DNA of 38,591 nt. Origin: Novosphingobium sp. SG919. GTDB lineage: Bacteria; Pseudomonadota; Alphaproteobacteria; Sphingomonadales; Sphingomonadaceae. Under the pieces are notes generated by a model that saw nothing but the letters and a program-made list of their open reading frames with translations, was not told the origin of the DNA and searched no databases. This document shows positions 13,142 to 21,327 of this stretch, one piece after another (the first letter of the stretch is position 1; each line of letters begins with the position of its first letter). The translations under genes were made by a program, and so were the position numbers. The DNA lies in contig NZ_JABCNG010000011.1 in NCBI RefSeq assembly GCF_012932495.1, positions 1-38,591 on the forward strand, in the 5' to 3' direction.

Positions 13142-15047
13142 CGCTCACCTCGCCGCCTAGCATTTCAATTAGCCCCAACACAGGATCGTCCGACGGCTCA
13201 TCCGCCCCGTCGTCGTCCTGCCACTCTGTCAGGCCAGCAAAACCAGCCTGTACGAAGAAATCGTCGGCTTTGAGCGGGTCTCCGTCCTCAGGCAGAGACG
13301 CTCCATCCAGTGCCAGCACCTCTACGGAAACCCCTTCGACGGCTTGCTTATCGCTCATTTCCACGGCCTTGGCCGCGGCAATCGCCTCCCGCGTCCGCCG
13401 CGCCGCACCTGTATTGAGCGGCCTTGCGTCCACCGGCGGAGGAGTGAGGCTTGACGCTCGTGTCATCCACTCATCACGATAATATCGGATCTTCTGGCCT
13501 TGCACGGGCGGAATGCCTGCGCGCAGAACAATCACGTCATCTTGCGACATCAGCAGCAGCTCTTGAGGGAGCATCAGCGCGCGGCGCTGATCCGACGTCG
13601 ATATGGAGCCCTCAAAGCTGTCCCAGAGCCGACGAGACCGGCTTTTCGCTGCGAACGTGTAGTTGCCCAGGCGTTCGGAAATCTCCTTTGCGATCGTTAC
13701 GTCCTTTGGTGTGAAGACAAGCTCAGCACCGCAGTTCGCCACGATCTCGTCCGTTACGTCGCGACCATATACGTCGCGCAGCTGTGAGCGTGACTGGATC
13801 ACTGGCATCAACCGGATGCCGTAGCCAGCAACGTAGGAAAATCCGCTCGCAATCACGCTCGCACGGCCGAGCCGCGCAAATTCGTCGAGCAGCAGGAGAA
13901 GTTTGAGCGGATGTCTCCCCTTTTTCGGATCAGGCAGCTCGCGCACGTTGAGGTCGATCAGTTGCTGGAACAGCAGGTTATAGATATCCGCGCATCGCTC
14001 CATATTGTCCGGGGAAACGCCGAGGTAGAGAGAGATCGGCCTTGATCGAAACTCTCTCAGGTCAAAATCGCTTTCCGATGTAGCTGCATCTACATACGGG
14101 TTCAGCCAAAGGTTGATCTTGGCGGTGACGCTCTGCCGGATGCCCGTGAACGTATTAGACGAGCTCGAAATCCAGTCATTCAGGGCCGAGCAGCAGGCTT
14201 CCGACAACGGTATACCTTGCTCTTCGCGGGCGGCCATGATGGCCGGAAACACCTCTTGAGCATCGCCGGCACTCACCGTCCGATAGATCTCTCCCATTGT
14301 GAACGGCAGCTCGGGCGTCGCCGCAACATAGGCCGCGACGCCAATAAATGCCGTGCGTGCGCTATCCATCCAGAAGCTTTCGCCATTCTCTGGCGGCGGC
14401 CAGATCATCGCGGCGATCTTCTGCAGCTCGTCGATCACCTCGACAGCGTCATCCCGCCGAATGTGTCCGAAGGGGTTATAGCGGGCCGTCCGGCCTTCCG
14501 TATCGAGCGGATCGAACAGCAACACCTGGTGCCCATTCTGTTTCCGCCATGCGGCCGATTTCTCCCAGTTCTCCTGCTTTACATCCAGCACCACAACCGA
14601 ATCCGGCCAGGTCAGAAGGTTCGGGATCACGACGCCGACGCCCTTGCCCGAGCGGGTTGGCGCTTCGAGCAGCACATGCTCTGTCCCGCCGAATTGTATG
14701 AAGCCTTTGCCTCGGCGGCCGAGCAAGATGCCTTCCTGGTCCAACAGACCGCCCCGGCGCACTTCGTGGTTGTTCGCCCAGCGAGCTGATCCGTGAAGTT
14801 TGGGTGCGCGCTTCACAAAGAAGAGTGCACCCGCGACGCCGACGCCAACCGCGGCGATACAGACACCCTTGAGCAACCACATCATCACGAAATGATTGTG
14901 CCGATAGAACCAGAAATAGGCCGGGAGTTTTAGCGGATCGATGTCACTGCGGAATTGACCCATTCCCACCACAGCGATCATCGCCCCGAGAAACAACGCT
15001 ACAAGCGTCGCAAATACGCCAAGTGCGATCTTCTCGCGGGTGTCCAC
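13131..15047 (-). CDS. virD4: VirD4/TraG type IV coupling protein
   Basis: A 638-residue coupling ATPase. Two N-terminal membrane segments are at about residues 8 to 28 and 52 to 77. The Walker A motif APTRSGKGVG is at residues 129 to 138, and the Walker B motif LLLLLDEFARLG is at about residues 383 to 394. The MIWPPPENGESFW and TGIRQSVTAK blocks are family signatures. The acidic C-terminus after residue 560 is variable in this family. It docks relaxase-DNA complexes at the inner membrane and feeds them to the VirB channel. It lies 3 bases after virB11. Confidence 0.95.
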   Translation of the reverse strand: MDTREKIALGVFATLVALFLGAMIAVVGMGQFRSDIDPLKLPAYFWFYRHNHFVMMWLLKGVCIAAVGVGVAGALFFVKRAPKLHGSARWANNHEVRRGGLLDQEGILLGRRGKGFIQFGGTEHVLLEAPTRSGKGVGVVIPNLLTWPDSVVVLDVKQENWEKSAAWRKQNGHQVLLFDPLDTEGRTARYNPFGHIRRDDAVEVIDELQKIAAMIWPPPENGESFWMDSARTAFIGVAAYVAATPELPFTMGEIYRTVSAGDAQEVFPAIMAAREEQGIPLSEACCSALNDWISSSSNTFTGIRQSVTAKINLWLNPYVDAATSESDFDLREFRSRPISLYLGVSPDNMERCADIYNLLFQQLIDLNVRELPDPKKGRHPLKLLLLLDEFARLGRASVIASGFSYVAGYGIRLMPVIQSRSQLRDVYGRDVTDEIVANCGAELVFTPKDVTIAKEISERLGNYTFAAKSRSRRLWDSFEGSISTSDQRRALMLPQELLLMSQDDVIVLRAGIPPVQGQKIRYYRDEWMTRASSLTPPPVDARPLNTGAARRTREAIAAAKAVEMSDKQAVEGVSVEVLALDGASLPEDGDPLKADDFFVQAGFAGLTEWQDDDGADEPSDDPVLGLIEMLGGEVSDGQ

Positions 15048-15050
15048 GTA

Positions 15051-16088
15051 TCAGCCTCCGACAGCCCGCAGGTGCCCGGCGCCGACCGCCTCGGCTCCCG
15101 GTTCAAAATAGATCTCCGTCACCCTGAAGCGGCCTTCGATCTTCTTGCACTGCACCACGACGTCGACCAGCATGTGCAGAAGCGAGCGGATGTCGCTGCG
15201 GTCAAGATCTCGCCCGCCCTCCGATTCCTTCACCAGCAGCGTCATCTGCTCGAACGCCAGGTCAGCCGAATCCGCGTGGACCGTCGTGATTGACCCGGGG
15301 TGCCCAGAATTCACGTTGCGCAGGTAGAAAAACGCCGTGCCGTCGCGCAGCTCCTGCAGGAGGATGCGATCCGGACGCATGCGCAGGCTCGCTTCCAAGA
15401 GCTGCTTCGCGCCGACATTGCCGAGGCCCTGTCCATCTTTCGAATAGACCATGTGGACGTGATTTCGTTGAGGCACGACCAGTTCGCGCGTGTCCTCAAT
15501 GGTCAACAGACGCTCCTCGGCCGGGATGAGGCTTATCAATGCCTTCGAGAGGGTTGTCTTGCCCGACCCGGTTGCTCCGGAAATCAGGATATTCTTGCGC
15601 GCTTTCACCGCCAGCTCGAGGAACTCCGCCCAGCGGCCATGCGCCTTCAGCGCGAGCAGGTCCGCATCCGCATCATTGCTCCGGCCTCGCGCATTCCTGG
15701 TCCCCTCGAATAGCCCACCCGTCTCCAGCGCCTCGAGACTGAAGGTTCTTACGGACGGCTTACGGATCGTGATCGAGTAGCTGCCGAGTTCACAGGCCGG
15801 TGGGGCGACAATCTGTACCCGCTCACCACTTGGAAGCGACGTAGAGCAAATCGGCGTCTTCGCACTCAGACTCTGCTTCGTGTAATTCGCCGCTGCGTTG
15901 CCCAATGCCTCCAGCCAATTCAGCGACAGCTCTGGCACATCGAACCAACGCCATCCGCCTCGCCCCTCGATTCCCACCTCCATTGGGCGATTCACGACCA
16001 GCTCCGTGACGTCATCGGGTTCCATCAGAACGCGAAGAGGCTTGAGGTGGAGGTCCAGGACGGAGGTATCAACCATCGCGGAATTCAA
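15051..16088 (-). CDS. virB11: VirB11 type IV secretion ATPase
   Basis: A 345-residue hexameric traffic ATPase on the inner membrane's cytoplasmic face. Walker A is SGATGSGKTTL at residues 170 to 180. The Asp box TIEDTRELV, the MRPDRILLQELRD Walker B region and the GHPGSITTVHA His box follow in the normal order. The N-terminal domain (EVGIEGRGGWRWFD) is typical. It overlaps virB10 by 4 bases. The length is standard. It energises pilus assembly and substrate transfer together with VirB4 and VirD4. Confidence 0.95.
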   Translation of the reverse strand: MNSAMVDTSVLDLHLKPLRVLMEPDDVTELVVNRPMEVGIEGRGGWRWFDVPELSLNWLEALGNAAANYTKQSLSAKTPICSTSLPSGERVQIVAPPACELGSYSITIRKPSVRTFSLEALETGGLFEGTRNARGRSNDADADLLALKAHGRWAEFLELAVKARKNILISGATGSGKTTLSKALISLIPAEERLLTIEDTRELVVPQRNHVHMVYSKDGQGLGNVGAKQLLEASLRMRPDRILLQELRDGTAFFYLRNVNSGHPGSITTVHADSADLAFEQMTLLVKESEGGRDLDRSDIRSLLHMLVDVVVQCKKIEGRFRVTEIYFEPGAEAVGAGHLRAVGG

Positions 16089-17371
16089 CGTTTCAACCGA
16101 AGCGAGTAGATGTTCGAGAAGTCCAGATCTTTGGCGACAAAGATGGTCATTTCCGCACCTTGCGGTGCCCGCAGCCGAGGCTTGATCTTCACATCGTTGT
16201 CGACGGCCGCAGCAGCGGCCTGGTTTGGCGCTCGCGCCGTCATCGTGGCGCTAGACATCCGCTCGGACAAAGCCGCCGTGGCATCGCCAACGATTGACAA
16301 GAGCAGGGCGCCGCCAAACCGGCGCCAAAAGAAGGTTGAGACATCGCCGCCCATTCCTGCCCGGCCAAGTTCATCAGCCGCCGGCGAACCCAGGACGATC
16401 GACACGCCTTTTGGGGTGATTGCCCGGTTCCACACTACGAAAATGCGATTCTCGCCTTGCTGCATTCCGCCGTGGAATTCTCCGAGAACGCGCGTGCCCT
16501 TTTCCATCAGCACGACATGCCCGTTGTCCGACAGGACATCGCGCGGCACGATGCAACTGACAAACCCGGGCTGCGTCGAATCCATGGCCGTCTGCAAGAC
16601 GCAAGGAACCAACGAACCGGCCGTCACCAGAAAATTGCGATTGGGCAACAGCCCTGCGCTGACGAGCGGGATGTCGGAGACAACCGACTTCTGTTCAATC
16701 GGCGTACCGCGTTGGATCGCACCATCGGCGCTCTGCGGCGAATAGCTGGCGGGGGTTACGCCGCGGTTGCCGGCGCCTCCAGCCCCCGCAAATCCCCCCC
16801 CTGAATTGGACAAGGCCATCAACGGAGCCTTACGCATTGCGTCCTGGCGCGCGCGCTCCCTCTCAATCAATGCCTTACGTTCAGCCCTCGCCTGCTCCAC
16901 CCGCGACTGCGTCGAGGCTTGGCCGGTCCCTGCGGGCGCGGCGCCGCCGATCGCCGGCACGACTTGGCCGTTGGGCGCTTGCGACAGATCTTGTCCTCCT
17001 TCGGGGACGATCGGATTGCCCAACGGATCAAACTGCTGGAGCCGCTGCTGGCCCTGGTTCTTTCTGTAATCAGCTTCCTGCACTGTCACCGCAGCAGCAG
17101 CAGCCTGACTGGCTGCCTTCTCCGCCGCTGTATCACCGGCCGCCTCGATCTGCCCAGGCGGCGACTTATGGCCGCCAGTCTGGGTCAGCGCAAAGGCCAC
17201 CGCGCCAACAAAGCCAAGGCCCATCAGCGCCGGCCACCGGACGCGCTTCGCGCCCGTTGCTGCCCGAGGATTGAAGGCACCGCGATCCTGCTCAACCGGC
17301 GCAGCGCGCCCGACCGCTCTCACATCCGCATCGGACACTTCCGTGCTATCCAGCACTTTCTCTTCGCTCAC
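16085..17371 (-). CDS. virB10: VirB10/TrbI type IV secretion core protein
   Basis: A 428-residue protein with a short cytoplasmic N-terminus, one membrane segment at about residues 47 to 66 (ALMGLGFVGAVAFALTQTGG), a proline- and glutamine-rich periplasmic linker, and the C-terminal TrbI domain (LVTAGSLVPCVLQTAMDSTQ and GTRVLGEFHGGMQQGENRIF). The domain forms the outer-membrane pore with VirB7 and VirB9 and spans the envelope. The QAAAAAV run near the C-terminus is the antenna loop region. It overlaps both neighbours by 4 bases. Confidence 0.95.
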   Translation of the reverse strand: MSEEKVLDSTEVSDADVRAVGRAAPVEQDRGAFNPRAATGAKRVRWPALMGLGFVGAVAFALTQTGGHKSPPGQIEAAGDTAAEKAASQAAAAAVTVQEADYRKNQGQQRLQQFDPLGNPIVPEGGQDLSQAPNGQVVPAIGGAAPAGTGQASTQSRVEQARAERKALIERERARQDAMRKAPLMALSNSGGGFAGAGGAGNRGVTPASYSPQSADGAIQRGTPIEQKSVVSDIPLVSAGLLPNRNFLVTAGSLVPCVLQTAMDSTQPGFVSCIVPRDVLSDNGHVVLMEKGTRVLGEFHGGMQQGENRIFVVWNRAITPKGVSIVLGSPAADELGRAGMGGDVSTFFWRRFGGALLLSIVGDATAALSERMSSATMTARAPNQAAAAAVDNDVKIKPRLRAPQGAEMTIFVAKDLDFSNIYSLRLKR

Positions 17372-18225
17372 GGCTGTTTTCCTTCAATGGTGCGTTCGAC
17401 ATCCCTCGACACAGTTCCGCTGGACAGATCCGCGCCGTACCGATCAAATGCGTTGTTCCAGATGCAGGTCAGCACGCGCCCCTTACGCAAGCGGAACTCC
17501 TTCGCGAGCTGGTGGATGACGACGAACTCGCCCCGCACATCGTAAGGAACGACAGCTTCCGATCCGTCTGCGTTGACCACGAAAATCGCCGGCACTGCTT
17601 GTCCGCGAGGGAAGCGCATCACGGTAAATTCACCGTTATCGGTCACCTCGGAGGGTTGAAGATCGGAACTTCCGGCTACCGAATAGTCGAGATTGCGCGC
17701 GCCCTGCGTGACCGCGGCATCCAGCGCGAATTTGACAACTCCCGCCTCGACGCCCAGGGAGCGCGCCGCCAGGGCCTGTTGCTCAGCCAGCACCCGCGCG
17801 GCCGCTTCCTCCGCAGGGTAGCGAAACCGCATAACAAACACGGCGTCACTGCCCTGATCCATTCCACCCGGCCGAACTGACAGCATGAAACTGTATGATC
17901 GCGAAACCCCGCCCCGCTTCGTAATCACCAAAAGATTGGTTGGTCCGGCCGCCTCGCGGGGCTTGATGAACAGCACATTGTCCGCTGGCGCCACTTCCCA
18001 GCTTACCGTGTCCCCTAGCGCCACGCTGCTGATCGCTTCTCCAGCACCAAACACGACCTGGACAGCACTGCGAAACACCCCCCGGACACGATATACCTGG
18101 TCTGGATCGTAGTTGACCACGCGCACGCGCGTGTCGGTGGCGCCAGGGCGGGGCGTCTCTTCCGCCCGCGCCATTCCGGGCACAGCCAGCGCTGCCAGGC
18201 CCAATGCGAGAACCACCGCCCTCAT
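17368..18225 (-). CDS. virB9: VirB9/CagX type IV secretion outer-membrane core protein
   Basis: A 285-residue secreted protein. A signal peptide covers about residues 1 to 21 (VVLALGLAALAVPGMARA). The N-terminal domain (VRVVNYDPDQVYRVRGVFRS and GDTVSWEVAPADNVLFIKPR) and the C-terminal VirB9 domain with the FVVIHQLAKEFRLRKG segment are clear. It forms the outer ring of the core complex with VirB7 and VirB10. Four-base overlaps on both sides show tight operon coupling. Confidence 0.93.
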   Translation of the reverse strand: MRAVVLALGLAALAVPGMARAEETPRPGATDTRVRVVNYDPDQVYRVRGVFRSAVQVVFGAGEAISSVALGDTVSWEVAPADNVLFIKPREAAGPTNLLVITKRGGVSRSYSFMLSVRPGGMDQGSDAVFVMRFRYPAEEAAARVLAEQQALAARSLGVEAGVVKFALDAAVTQGARNLDYSVAGSSDLQPSEVTDNGEFTVMRFPRGQAVPAIFVVNADGSEAVVPYDVRGEFVVIHQLAKEFRLRKGRVLTCIWNNAFDRYGADLSSGTVSRDVERTIEGKQP

Positions 18226-18911
18226 CGCGCGATCTCCGGATCTGCGCGATAACTGACCACTTGGAAGCCAAGCGGATTATACAGCCGATCCGCCTCATTG
18301 GCTGGCTTGTCGAGGTATTTGAAGTTGATCGTTGCGATGAAGTCCTGCGATTGATCAGGCGCATTCCCCGGCCGCCGCGTCACTCTGCTGAAGCGCACTT
18401 GCGCCACACGTGAATTGATGAACGAAATGTTGCGGATCGTGGTCGAGATGACTTCGCCCCCCGCATAGACGTTAATCGGAGCCTGCGGGTTTTCCGGTCG
18501 CCGCTCCGCCGCGAACTTCTCCTGTTCTTGGGGCACCGAGAGCGACACCACCTTCCTGAACAGGTCATCCGCACCCGGGCGTAGCCAGCTCTCACGGCTG
18601 CGAACATATTCTGCGATGAAATACTTGTTCACCGCCTCGTCCGAGGTGATCTCCTTCGAGTTGCTCACCTTCGTCATGACATCGACGCCGCCGCTCGAAC
18701 GATCCACCCGGATCACGTAGGGCTCTACCGAACGCAGCGGAGAGGCGACGTGCCACGCCAGGGCCAGCGCTGCCACCGCCACGCCCGCCACGGCCATGCC
18801 ATAAGCCCGCCGCTTGCTGGCGTGCGCAGCTTTCGCTCGATCAAAGTCCCAGCTCCGGGCCTCCTCGAAGTACTTCCTAAGATCTCCGCCCGGTCTCACG
18901 CCCTCGGCCAT
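18222..18911 (-). CDS. virB8: VirB8 type IV secretion inner-membrane protein
   Basis: A 229-residue bitopic protein. A cytoplasmic N-terminus (FEEARSWDFDRAKAAHASKR) precedes a membrane segment at about residues 36 to 56 and a periplasmic VirB8 domain (SVEPYVIRVDRSSGGVDVMT, NKYFIAEYVRSRESW). It assembles the channel and contacts VirB9 and VirB10. The ATG at 18911 is chosen because GAGGAGGA lies 5 to 12 bases upstream. An open frame reaches 18992 but would add unrelated residues that overlap the previous gene. Confidence 0.92.
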   Translation of the reverse strand: MAEGVRPGGDLRKYFEEARSWDFDRAKAAHASKRRAYGMAVAGVAVAALALAWHVASPLRSVEPYVIRVDRSSGGVDVMTKVSNSKEITSDEAVNKYFIAEYVRSRESWLRPGADDLFRKVVSLSVPQEQEKFAAERRPENPQAPINVYAGGEVISTTIRNISFINSRVAQVRFSRVTRRPGNAPDQSQDFIATINFKYLDKPANEADRLYNPLGFQVVSYRADPEIAR

Positions 18912-18921
18912 CGGTTCCTCC

Positions 18922-19266
18922 TCAGCAACTTGCAAAATGGGGTTGCCTTTGCGCACTCCCCCGCAGCCCGGGCGCTTCACGTCTCCACCCAATCTTCTTT
19001 GCAGGCGCGGAATCCGCGCCTGCCGGTTCCGTTGGCGCTACCGATGAGTCATGCTGATTTCCGCCTGAACCCGGGCCGAGAACGACCGGCTGTACCAGCA
19101 CGGACCCGTTCGGATTGGCAGGCCGTACCTTGATGTGGAGGCAGGATGTTGCTGGCTTCGGGCGCGCGCAAACCTCTGCGACCGGCCAGCATGCAACTGC
19201 CACCAGTGCCCCAAAGAGGAGACTCCTCCCCCGTCGGGGCGCGTCGCCCCGCATCGAATTTTTCAT
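18922..19266 (-). CDS. VirB7-like secreted or lipoprotein component
   Basis: A 114-residue protein between virB6 and virB8, the place of virB7 in this operon type. Residues 12 to 35 are a signal sequence (RSLLFGALVAVACWPVAEVC), where AVAC could serve as a lipoprotein cleavage site. The mature part is proline-, serine- and glycine-rich, without a fold I recognise. It is about twice the usual VirB7 length, so the assignment rests on position and the signal. The ATG at 19266 has GAGGAGG 7 to 9 bases upstream, which sets the start. Its last bases lie close to the virB8 start. Confidence 0.55.
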   Translation of the reverse strand: MKNSMRGDAPRRGRSLLFGALVAVACWPVAEVCARPKPATSCLHIKVRPANPNGSVLVQPVVLGPGSGGNQHDSSVAPTEPAGADSAPAKKIGWRREAPGLRGSAQRQPHFASC

Positions 19267-19276
19267 AACTGCCTCC

Positions 19277-20305
19277 TCAACTTTTGGAACTTGACGACGC
19301 ACCGCGCATCCTGCGGATGCCGCTCCGGACTGCTCGGCCAGCGCCCCCAGCAGCGGCGCGAACCGGCCGTGCCGCTTGTTTGCCGGCCCATTTCATCGGC
19401 CGAGCGGCCGTGCGATTGACGGCTCGCCCAACATCGCGCGCGAGCATCTGCGGATAGACCGCTGCAAGCAGCCCGGCACCTGAAGACCCGCCGCCGCCAG
19501 CAAAGCTGCCGATCGACTGCGCCTGCATGATCAAAAATCCACCAACGAGCAGAGCGACCAGTTGCATCATCATCGCTGCGATCGCAGCGAACGTCGTTCC
19601 GCTCGACCCGACCCCAACAGTTGCCGACGCCGATCCCACGACCGCGACCACCAGAACCAGTGCAATTGCAACCGCTGCTGTCTGGATCGCGTAGTTCAAC
19701 ACCGCACCGAGCCAGCTGAAAAACAGACCGGAAGATGATGGAAAGATCAGTGCGCCGACAAAGATCGGCATTGTCGCGATCGTCACGAAAAGGCCAAACT
19801 TGACGAAGAGAACCATCGTCATCGCCATCGCCGCAATGACATAGGCAACAGCCATGACGATCAGCAACATGACCCAGGTTGCCAGATTCGGCATCGTAAG
19901 GTCCGTGACGCCGAGCGGAACGATCCACGGTTCCATCGAGTCATTGATCGCCTTCGCTGGCGTGATCGCATGGTCCACGAAGGCGTCGAACTGGCCCGAT
20001 AGGGCTCCGCCGCCCAACGCCGAAGCGAGCTGATCTGGCAAGCTGGTCGCTGCCGCCGCAATCATCGGCGCAATGCTCGATGTCGCGGCCGCAATGACGA
20101 GATACGCCTTCAGCCAAGTCGAGAGGTATGAGCCAAACGGCTCGTTCGAAACGCCGCGCATGATGGCGTAGCCCACCAGCACCAAGTTGATCGCCATTGC
20201 AGTTTGCAATGGTCCTGAAACCAGCCCCATCACCGCCGCGTACTTGCCGGACAGTGTCCCGGTAATCTGGCCTTCGAGGCTGCTGTAGATCGCGTCGAGC
20301 GCCAT
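19277..20305 (-). CDS. virB6: VirB6/TrbL polytopic channel protein
   Basis: A 342-residue inner-membrane protein with about six hydrophobic segments (for example AINLVLVGYAIMRGV, ATWVMLLIVMAVAYVIAAMA, VAIALVLVVAVVG, MQLVALLVGGFLIM). The length, the central periplasmic loop and the basic C-terminal tail fit VirB6, which takes part in substrate passage across the inner membrane. It lies 10 bases after eexN and 10 bases before the VirB7-like gene. Confidence 0.9.
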   Translation of the reverse strand: MALDAIYSSLEGQITGTLSGKYAAVMGLVSGPLQTAMAINLVLVGYAIMRGVSNEPFGSYLSTWLKAYLVIAAATSSIAPMIAAAATSLPDQLASALGGGALSGQFDAFVDHAITPAKAINDSMEPWIVPLGVTDLTMPNLATWVMLLIVMAVAYVIAAMAMTMVLFVKFGLFVTIATMPIFVGALIFPSSSGLFFSWLGAVLNYAIQTAAVAIALVLVVAVVGSASATVGVGSSGTTFAAIAAMMMQLVALLVGGFLIMQAQSIGSFAGGGGSSGAGLLAAVYPQMLARDVGRAVNRTAARPMKWAGKQAARPVRAAAGGAGRAVRSGIRRMRGASSSSKS

Positions 20306-20315
20306 GCTCAGACCC

Positions 20316-20597
20316 TCACTTGCCGTTCCAGGTGGGCTTCCAGGAACCGCTCTTGGTCTCTTCGGCCGCCGCCTTGCGATTTCGCTCGAACGCTTCTCTG
20401 TTCAACTGATCGAGCGCGACTTTTGCATTTCCGCAATTCTCCCCGGCGTTTCCGTTCACAACGCACCGAGCGACGGTCTCCCGCGTCTCTGATTCATGGG
20501 CGCGATAGTACGCGACGGTCTTCGTCTCCTCGCAACCGCCCAACATCGCCAGAAACCCCAGCAGGGCCGCGCCATCGCGCACCAAGCGCGCTGCCAC
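20316..20597 (-). CDS. eexN: EexN-family entry exclusion lipoprotein
   Basis: A 93-residue lipoprotein. The signal ends in FLAMLGGC, with the cysteine as the lipid site, followed by EETKTVAYYRAHESETRETV and a CVVNGNAGENC block typical of EexN (family knowledge). It reduces uptake of a second identical plasmid. The start is taken as a GTG at 20597 that gives a normal short signal sequence and begins just after the virB5 stop; an ATG at 20633 would give an acidic, overlong leader. The last residues, KSGSWKPTWNGK, nearly repeat the end of VirB5, which is unusual. Confidence 0.75.
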   Translation of the reverse strand: MAARLVRDGAALLGFLAMLGGCEETKTVAYYRAHESETRETVARCVVNGNAGENCGNAKVALDQLNREAFERNRKAAAEETKSGSWKPTWNGK

Positions 20598-20605
20598 GCC
20601 GCCGC

Positions 20606-21313
20606 TCACTGCCCGTTCCACGTCGGCTTCCACGAACCGCTCTTCGTCTCAGCGGCCGCGTTTCGCTGATAGTCAGCGTAGACCTCAGCTGAGCGCAAGC
20701 TAGCCGCTGCCCGGTCCGCTTCCTGACGTGCCATCAACTGAAGCAATTGATTGCTGATCTGCGCGCTTTCCACCGTAGCCCGCGCCTGCAGGTCTGCGGA
20801 TTCCTTGAGAGACGATGATGTCCCGATCGCGTCCTTGAGCTGCCCCAGACCCTGCGCGGTCTGCACGGTAGCCTCTACGGTCCCCTCCGCCAGCGCCTGA
20901 CTGCGCGCAGAAACCTGTGCTGCGCTTTCCAGGCGACCTTGCGCATCACCCAGGATCGAATTCACGCCCGACAAGGTCAAGTTCTTGCCGCTCAGAATAC
21001 CCTGGGCCCGTTGTCCAACTGCCCCCAGCTCGGTCAAATCCTGCGACAGCAACGCCGCAGAATCCGCTATGCCATCAGGCAATGCGTTGCGAAGCACCGA
21101 ACTGTTCAGCACCTGCGCGATACTGCCCACATTTGTCACATCGTTCAGGCTATGGAACATCTGCTCGGCCTGCTGGATCTGTTGCAGCGTATTGCGCGCT
21201 GTATTGATCGCCTGCGCCAGGTTTGAGCCGTCGATCACTGCCAACTGGGCTTGTGCTGGCGTGGCGACCCCCACAATGCCCGCCAGCGCGACACACCAAG
21301 CGATCTTTTTCAT
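20606..21313 (-). CDS. virB5: VirB5 minor pilin/adhesin component
   Basis: A 235-residue secreted protein. The signal peptide (MKKIAWCVALAGIVGVATPA then QA) is cut near residue 22. The mature part is long helices (NTARNTLQQIQQAEQMFHSL) as in the VirB5/TrbJ family, which caps the pilus and contacts recipients. The ATG at 21313 is fixed by AAGGAGGTG 4 bases upstream and lies 14 bases after the virB4 stop. The C-terminus KSGSWKPTWNGQ is shared with the next gene, eexN. Confidence 0.88.
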   Translation of the reverse strand: MKKIAWCVALAGIVGVATPAQAQLAVIDGSNLAQAINTARNTLQQIQQAEQMFHSLNDVTNVGSIAQVLNSSVLRNALPDGIADSAALLSQDLTELGAVGQRAQGILSGKNLTLSGVNSILGDAQGRLESAAQVSARSQALAEGTVEATVQTAQGLGQLKDAIGTSSSLKESADLQARATVESAQISNQLLQLMARQEADRAAASLRSAEVYADYQRNAAAETKSGSWKPTWNGQ

Positions 21314-21327
21314 CTTCACCTCCTTCA

